Source: Nyssa sinensis (Eukaryota > Streptophyta > Magnoliopsida > Cornales > Nyssaceae). From it: a DNA stretch of 64,000 nucleotides. Location of the stretch: contig CM018041.1 of the NCBI GenBank assembly GCA_008638375.1, forward strand, positions 16,090,716 to 16,154,715, read 5' to 3'. A program made the position numbers and the translations under genes. Positions 58,200-64,000 of the stretch are shown piece after piece; position 1 is the first letter of the stretch, and the number at the start of each line of letters is the position of its first letter. The notes below the pieces were generated by a model. The model searched no databases, was not told the DNA's origin, and saw only the letters and a list, made by a program, of their open reading frames with translations.

Positions 58200-60057
58200 A
58201 ACCGTGGTAAATCAATCAAGTCATCTTTGTCCTCCACGCTGACAATGCGACGACAGAAATGTCTAACCGAGCCAGAAAAAGGTATGCTCAAGAGGCAAGG
58301 GCAGAAACACATGTCCTCCAAACCTTAGTCATTAAAAAGAAGATGAAGTTGGGACATCAAATCTAGTTCTCTGAATTGGATCTTGCTAGGATACATTTTC
58401 CCTACAGCGATGCTCTCCTCACCTTACTCAAAATCTCCAACTTTGAGATCAAAAGGATTCTCGTGGATACTGGAAGCTCCACCAACGTACTGTTCTACGA
58501 ACCCTTCAAACATATGAAACTCAACCATAATGACATCAGAGCTACCACCATTGTTATGGCAAGATTTGATGGAAATCTCAACACCCTTTTAGGTAAAATA
58601 AACCGACCGACCGTGATAAAAAAATGAGACAGACAGAAGATAATGATCTCTGAGCACATGATCCTGGATTCTAAATCTCCCTATAATGTCATCATTGAGA
58701 GGCCTTAGCCCCATCAGATGGCAGCGGTCTCTTCAACCCTCTATCAATGTTTGAAGTATGTTCACAATGACAAAGTCTTCTCCATTAGGGGGTTGTCAAC
58801 CAACCACTCAGGAGTGTCATGCCCTCACATTAAAGGAAACAATCTCCAAATATCAATCACAGTACCCTCATGAAAGGATAAGTTCTTCACCTTCCAACCT
58901 TCATGAGGTAGAGGAGTGTTCCTCTGAAATTGACGAACCGTTAAGTCCCAGGTGAAGGGATAGCATCATCCAGCTAATGGAGGAACCCATCAGAGTACTT
59001 ATCAGTACTGAAGGGAAGGCAAGGTATCTACAGATCGGCTCAGCTTTGTCTTCCTCCAAGCAAGAGGAAATTGTGAAATTTTTAAAAAGCAACCTGTCGG
59101 TATTTGCTCGGGAAACAAAAGATATGGAGGGAATAGATTCTAATCTCATCTCTCATAAGCTAATGACAGACCTGAACCATCCTCCAGTGAAACAAAAAAG
59201 GAGAATGTTTGCCCCTAAGCGCCACAAGATCATCAATAAAGAGGTCCAGAGGTTGCTAAATGTTGGAATGATAGGGAAAGTGTTCTACCCAGAGTGGCTT
59301 GCCAACACTGTTCTCCCAAAAATGAAGAATAGCGAGTGGAGGGTTTGCATTGATTACACCGACTTAAATAAAGCCTATCCCAAGGATAGCTTTCCTCTTC
59401 CCACGATTGATCAACTTGTTGATGCCATGGCAGGACATGAGTTCATAAGTTTCATGGATGCCTACGCTAGATACAATCAAATTCAAATGTATCCTCCAAA
59501 CTAGGAGAAAAATACCTTCATTTCTGAATGGGGTCTCTATTGTTATAGAGTGATGCCATTTGGTCTGAAAAATTCTGGAGCCACATACCAATGTCTAGTA
59601 AATAAGATGTTTGGCTCCCAAATTGGGGATACAATGGAGGTCTACATTAACGACATGCTCGTAAAAGGCATTCAAAAGAGTGACCACATCCAGCACCTAA
59701 GCCAAACATTCAACATCCTGAGGCAACACAAGATGAAATTAAACCCCCAAAATAAAACTTTGGGATCATGAAAGGGAAATTCTTAGGTTTTTGGTCTCTC
59801 AGAGGGGAATCGAGATAGATCCCTCGTAGATCAAAGCTCTGGTTAAATTAAAGTCACCTAAAACCAAAAAAGATATCCAATAACTGAATGGGAGGATAGT
59901 AGCTCTAAACAGGTTTATCTCCAAATCCACGGATCGGTGCCTTCCGTTCTTTAGAGCCTTAAGAGAGAGTAAGGCCCTAGAATGGATCCCTAAAAGCGAA
60001 AAATCTTTCCAGGAACTTAAGAAGTACTTAGCTTCCCCCAAACTCCTTTCAAAACCA
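58200..60057 (+). pseudogene. Tat copy 2 pol remnant: protease and RT
   Basis: Protease at 58376-58627 has ILVDTGSSTNVLFYEPF intact. RT at 58977-59504 holds KQKRRMFAPKRHKIINKEV, CIDYTDLNKAYPKDSFPLP and FMDAYARYNQIQMYP. It meets one TAG at about 59502 and continues in the same frame at 59550-59771 with MPFGLKNSGATYQ and VYINDMLVKG. The catalytic YxDD reads YIND. The tail to 60057 is frameshifted. The element is then cut off. Confidence 0.86.
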
Positions 60058-60090
60058 GTAAGGGTATTTTTGGAAAAAGGGGGATAATAT
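60058..60090 (+). other. Short junction segment with polypurine-tract-like run
   Basis: Between the end of Tat similarity and the Athila LTR lie 33 bases including GGAAAAAGGGGGATAATAT. This resembles a polypurine tract placed directly before an LTR, unexpected upstream of a 5' LTR. It may be chance. Confidence 0.35.
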
Positions 60091-60902
60091 TGTAACCTAG
60101 GGTTTTGGAAAAGGGAGGAGGCCGTCTTGGAGATCTAGAAAGGAAGAGAAGAAGGAAAGGGACAACTCTGAAGAAAAAGATGAAGAATTCCATGGCTATG
60201 GTCTCCTCTTCCACGATCATGGGCTAAGTTCTCTTATTCCTAGGGTTTAGATGAAACCCTAATCAAGTAATATTGTTTCTTTGTATTTTATTTTTGGGTT
60301 AATTAGTCTTGGATGTTGATTGTATAACATTGGGATTTTATTAAAGCATTGATCGTATTATTCAATTGCACATAATCAATTTCTGTGATTTTGTTTATGT
60401 GGTTATACAATAGTAATATGTGTACATACATCAAAACCGTAGGACGAGTCATAACTCAGGGAAAACAAATTGTGACTATGACCTTAGAATTAGCGTAGAC
60501 AATTTGTATTGACCAAAGATGATTCGTGCTTAGGGTTTTGGTGTGTGATTTTCTTGATGATTGTATTGAGGCTTGTAGCCAAAATACGTCTTTTACATCC
60601 AAAATTGAATGACCCAAGAATTAATACAATTGAAGCTAATTACAAGATTAGTGGTGGATTCAACACCCTAAGAATTCTCTTTTAATTTGATTCCTCATTA
60701 ATTCAATTAAATATTTGCTTTACTTATAGTTTTCATTTAATTATAGAAGAAAATCAACAACAATCACTCTTTGTCACTTTCAATTAAAATTAATCTCAAC
60801 TTTAGTTTTTAAACAATTAACAGTCTCTGTGGGTTCGACCCTTACTTCTCTACTATACTAGTAGTTTAGTTTGGTAATTTGATTGATTTCTACGACAGAT
60901 CA
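60091..60902 (+). repeat. Athila-lineage 5' LTR (812 bp)
   Basis: It starts TGTAACCTAGGGTTTTGG and ends ACGACAGATCA, immediately before the primer site. The partner LTR would lie beyond the window. TG...CA termini and the adjacent Asp-type primer site support the call. The left boundary is less sure than the right. Confidence 0.7.
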
Positions 60903-60907
60903 ATTTT

Positions 60908-60925
60908 TGGCGCCGTTGCCGGGGA
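60908..60925 (+). other. Primer-binding site, tRNA-Asp type
   Basis: TGGCGCCGTTGCCGGGGA matches the complement of the 3' end of plant tRNA-Asp, the common primer of Athila elements. Confidence 0.85.
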
Positions 60926-61239
60926 CTGTTGAATTGTTAAAAAATTAGTAGTTGATTTTTATTTTAATTCTTTATTTATTTATTTATTTTTTTTTTTTTT
61001 AATTTTTTTTTTATTATTTTTTTTTTTTTTGCTATTATTCTTTTTCTTTGTCTTTGGTGTGCAGCAATCATAAAAAGCTAAAGAGAAGCGGAGTCGATTG
61101 GAGCAAACGCGGGTTGATACAAAAAAAAGAAGAAAAATTCTACCTGCTTTGCAATCTATCACGGTGAAATCTTTCCCTGCTCTTTGCATTTTATTTTTGC
61201 TACAGTTGGTATATTTGATTGGGTAGGTTTATTTGTTTT
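60926..61239 (+). other. Untranslated leader of the Athila element
   Basis: Contains a long T-rich run (about 60970-61050) followed by TCTTTGGTGTGCAG ending at 61064, which looks like a branch/polypyrimidine tract plus 3' splice site. No clear donor is pinpointed. The minus-strand Lys-rich frame here is an artefact of the T run. Confidence 0.4.
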
Positions 61240-64000
61240 ATGTTTGGTCGTCGTTCGTGCAACCCAGACTTAGAAAAACTAGACCTTGAGCTAGAAAGAA
61301 CTTTGAGAGCTTTTCGTGGTTTGTCTATTAAATCTGAAGTTTTAGGAAATCCTATTTCTATAGACATGGCTGATAATGGTGGACAACAACAACCACAGCC
61401 TCTTAAGGCTCATTTTGTTCCTACAACATATACCAATCCTTCATGTATTCAAATGCCTACTGTAACTGGGCATTATGAAATTAGACCGCAAACCATTCAG
61501 ATGTTACCATCTTTTTATGGGAAATCAAATGAGGACCCATACCAACATCTGAATGAGTTTTTAGAGCTTTGCACCACTGTCAATGTACAAAATCTGAGTG
61601 AGAATGCTCTTAAGTTAAGGTTGTTCCCTTTTTCATTGAAAGATAGAGCCAAACAATGGCTCGGTTCTTTGCCTACAAATTCCATAACAACCTGGACTCA
61701 ACTCCAACAAGAGTTTTTAAAAAAATACTTTCCTATAGGCAAAACCAATGATATGAGAAGAGCCATCACAAATTTTACTCAACTCGATGGCGAGTCTTTT
61801 CATGAAGCTTGGGAGAGATTTTTGGACCTTCATAGGAAGTGTCCCCATCATGATATCATGCGTTGGCAGTTGGTACAGAGTTTTTATGACGGTATCACAG
61901 AACAAAACCGTCAAATGATTGACTCTGCTTGTGGAGGGACTTTCCTCAACAAGAATCAGGATGAGGCATGGGATCTTTTTGAGACCCTTAGTGAGAATTC
62001 ACAGCACCATGCCTCAGCAAGTCGGAGAGCTCCACCCACCTCCTCTAGTGTCCCTAAAAGAGGTGGCATTTATGAAGTTGGACAAGCTGTGGATGTCCAA
62101 GAGCAAGTTGCGGCGTTGTCTAGGAAATTAGACCAAGTTTTAGCTAGGGGACAAGTTTCTACTTCTGCTCCTGCCACTCAAGAGGTGTGTGCTTTATGTT
62201 CATGCCCAACTCATTATGTGTCAGATTGTCCCTTAGCCCCGCAATATCCAGAGTTTGTGGAAGAGCAAGTTAATGCTCTTCAAGGTTTTTCCAAACCGGG
62301 TAATGATCCATATTCTAACCATTACAACCCGGGATGGAGAAACCATCCAAATTTTTCTTGGAGGCCTCAAGCCTCAAATCCTCCATTCTCCCAAAATTCA
62401 AGGCCAAATGTGCCTAATTCTTTTCCATCATCATCCTACCGTCCTCCTCCTCAACAATATCAACAACCACCTCCTCCCCCGAGAAATTCAGCTTTTGAGG
62501 ATAAAGTGTTGAGTGCTTTGCAAGCTTTAGAGTCAAATCATCAGTCTAACACTCAATTGCTCCATTCACACACTCAGTCCATCTCGAAGCTAGAATCCCA
62601 AATGGGACAACTAGCACAAGCTTTGAGTAGAAGAGATGAGGGGCGTTTACCAAGTCAACCGGTGAACAACCCTAAAGGCCAATATGGGGTAGAGTCTTCC
62701 AACCCCAATGATCAATATCATGAGCAAGCTAAGGCCATAACTACTCTTAGGAGTGGGAGAGTGGTAGATAACAAAGTTGAATATAAGGCTGAAGGTGAAT
62801 TGACAAATTCTTCTAAAAAGGATGTAGTTGAGAATGAGAATTTGCAAAAAGGGGAGTCTTCATCCCCAAGTGATCCCTTGGGTGTTCCTGTGGCACCCTA
62901 TGTGCCCAAGGCCCCTTACCCTTCTTGTTTGGCCGACCCTTCTCCTTTTGGGAAAAAGGGTACAAATATGGAGGAAATGCTTGAGATTTTTAAGCAAGTT
63001 AAGATTAACTTGCCACTTCTTGATGCAGTCAAGCAAATTCCTTCTTATGCCAAATTCTTGAAAGACCTTTGCACTCAAAAGCGAAAAGCTAAAACTCATG
63101 TGTCAAAGAAGGTCTTTCTGACAGAGCAAGTGAGCTCAATTCTCCAACACCAAACTGCACCTAAGTTCAAAGATCCTGGAGCCCCCACGATTTCTTGTGT
63201 TATAGGTACTCACATCATAGAGAGGGCACTCCTTGACTTGGGGGCAAGTGTCAATTTATTGCCATACTCTGTTTATAAGCAATTTGGGTTAGGTGAGTTG
63301 AAGCCTACGACGGTGTCTTTGCAGTTAGCTGACAGATCCGTCAAGATACCTCGTGGGATCATTGAGGATGTTTTGGTGAAAGTAGACAAATTCTACTTTC
63401 CAGTTGATTTCCTAGTTCTAGATATGGAACCCGCTCATGACCCTAAGCGTCAAATTCCCGTCATCTTAGGTCGACCCTTCTTAGCTACTGCTCATGCATG
63501 TATTAATTGTCGAACTGGGGTGATGGATATTTCTTTTGGGAATATGACTGTGAGGCTCAATGTTTTCAATGCTTCACAACAACCTCCACATGAGGAGGAT
63601 TGTTTTTCAGTGGATATGATAGATGGGATAGTTGAGGAATCTCTCCCTCAAATCTTGATTGAGGATCCTTTGGAGAGATGTTTGACTTACTTTGATAGTG
63701 ATGCTTTCGATATTGATGCTTCTATTGAAGAAGTCAATTCATTGCTTGACTGTTCTCCTTCTATAGACTATCCTCCTTGGAAGCCTAGACCGGAACCCCT
63801 ACCTAATCTTGCGAGCACCCCTGCTCTTCCATCTTTAGAGGTTCCTCCAAAGCTTGAGTTGAAGCCACTTCCGACTACTCTTAAGTATTCATTCTTAGGA
63901 CCCGATGACACTCTCCCTATTATCATTGCTTCTAATCTTTCAAGTGAGCAAGAGTGTCGTCTTCTTGAGGTTCTTAGAGAGCACAAGGGTGCTATAGGTT
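61240..64000 (+). CDS. Athila-lineage gag-pol polyprotein, open to the window edge (5' part)
   Basis: From ATG 61240, the first Met after an in-frame TGA at 61216, the frame has no stop for 920 codons and runs off the window. Gag core is about residues 90-240 (LPSFYGKSNEDPYQHLNEFL, LKDRAKQWLGSLP, ESFHEAWERFLDL). A CCHC knuckle CALCSCPTHYVSDC (about 316-329) fits C-x2-C-x4-H-x4-C. A Gln/Pro-rich linker follows. The aspartic protease (about 640-770) has DLGASVNLLPYSVY with the catalytic Asp at 666, where DLGAS instead of DTG/DSG is typical of Athila, and VILGRPFLA. The last residues (EQECRLLEVLREHKGAIG) are the usual lead-in to RT. It is the only undamaged mobile-element frame here, implying a young or recently active copy. 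Confidence 0.92.
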   Translation, partial: MFGRRSCNPDLEKLDLELERTLRAFRGLSIKSEVLGNPISIDMADNGGQQQPQPLKAHFVPTTYTNPSCIQMPTVTGHYEIRPQTIQMLPSFYGKSNEDPYQHLNEFLELCTTVNVQNLSENALKLRLFPFSLKDRAKQWLGSLPTNSITTWTQLQQEFLKKYFPIGKTNDMRRAITNFTQLDGESFHEAWERFLDLHRKCPHHDIMRWQLVQSFYDGITEQNRQMIDSACGGTFLNKNQDEAWDLFETLSENSQHHASASRRAPPTSSSVPKRGGIYEVGQAVDVQEQVAALSRKLDQVLARGQVSTSAPATQEVCALCSCPTHYVSDCPLAPQYPEFVEEQVNALQGFSKPGNDPYSNHYNPGWRNHPNFSWRPQASNPPFSQNSRPNVPNSFPSSSYRPPPQQYQQPPPPPRNSAFEDKVLSALQALESNHQSNTQLLHSHTQSISKLESQMGQLAQALSRRDEGRLPSQPVNNPKGQYGVESSNPNDQYHEQAKAITTLRSGRVVDNKVEYKAEGELTNSSKKDVVENENLQKGESSSPSDPLGVPVAPYVPKAPYPSCLADPSPFGKKGTNMEEMLEIFKQVKINLPLLDAVKQIPSYAKFLKDLCTQKRKAKTHVSKKVFLTEQVSSILQHQTAPKFKDPGAPTISCVIGTHIIERALLDLGASVNLLPYSVYKQFGLGELKPTTVSLQLADRSVKIPRGIIEDVLVKVDKFYFPVDFLVLDMEPAHDPKRQIPVILGRPFLATAHACINCRTGVMDISFGNMTVRLNVFNASQQPPHEEDCFSVDMIDGIVEESLPQILIEDPLERCLTYFDSDAFDIDASIEEVNSLLDCSPSIDYPPWKPRPEPLPNLASTPALPSLEVPPKLELKPLPTTLKYSFLGPDDTLPIIIASNLSSEQECRLLEVLREHKGAIG

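Larger units (their letters stand above)
55907..60057 (+). mobile_element. Ty3/gypsy Tat-lineage element, copy 2, 3'-truncated
   Basis: Same family and orientation as copy 1: LTR, primer site, gag, protease and RT match it in order. Similarity stops at 60057, inside the RNase H start (KYLASPKLLSKPV in both), shortly before an Athila LTR. The second RNase H, integrase, tandem array, antisense gene and 3' LTR are absent. Gag and pol contain stops and frameshifts. Confidence 0.87.

Noticed and set aside
60980..61189. Lys/Asn-rich minus frame
   Set aside because: Reverse of the T-rich leader of the Athila element.
63768..63986. 72-codon minus frame
   Set aside because: Shadow of the open Athila frame on the plus strand.

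Overview
This is a transposon-dominated stretch of a flowering-plant nuclear genome, most likely a eudicot. The evidence is AT-rich DNA with GT-AG introns, plant-specific retrotransposon lineages (Tat and Athila Ty3/gypsy, Ty1/copia, L1-type LINE with a DUF4283 ORF1), a CACTA DNA transposon, and one ordinary intron-containing nuclear gene. The species cannot be named from the sequence. I see no bacterial-type operon, CRISPR array or rRNA gene.

Layout. (1) 0.5-23.9 kb is a four-level nest. A minus-strand, internally deleted LINE (about 1.09-23.86 kb) was split by a Tat-lineage Ty3/gypsy element (1955-21806, perfect 5-bp ATAAT duplication). Its integrase was split by a lone long terminal repeat of a second family (7630 to about 17380). 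That LTR was in turn split by a non-coding CACTA transposon (8098-13273, 3-bp CCA duplication). The Tat element also carries a 64-bp tandem array and an antisense extra gene with its own TATA box between pol and the 3' LTR. (2) 24.0-26.5 kb holds the only host gene I can support: an intact four-exon, minus-strand 2-oxoglutarate/Fe(II) dioxygenase of 377 residues. (3) 26.5-29.5 kb is AT-rich non-coding DNA with a MITE-like inverted repeat. (4) 29.55-52.28 kb is a decayed Ty1/copia element. It is interrupted by a solo long LTR (32080-36694, 5-bp target duplication with one mismatch) and by a complete large retrotransposon derivative (LARD-like, 37654-49283, minus strand): 4.16-kb LTRs, an initiator-Met primer site, a polypurine tract, and a 3.3-kb internal region without recognisable pol. 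(5) 52.3-55.9 kb is AT-rich DNA with microsatellites and small tandem duplications. (6) 55.9-60.06 kb is a second, 3'-truncated Tat copy. (7) 60.09-64.0 kb is the 5' end of an Athila-lineage element whose gag-protease frame is open for 920 codons and runs off the window.

How it fits together. Except for the dioxygenase, every coding remnant belongs to a mobile element. All copies but the Athila element are broken by stops, frameshifts or later insertions. The four long LTR copies (A 7.6-17.4, B 32.1-36.7, C 37.7-41.8, D 45.1-49.3 kb) belong to one superfamily that appears to use an initiator-Met primer. Each carries an antisense tRNA-like A-box/B-box pair at a corresponding place. I did not find a convincing undescribed biological system. 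The least ordinary structures are the conserved tRNA-like module, the non-coding LARD-like element, the CACTA element with a 160-bp array in an apparent intron, and the antisense gene of the Tat element.
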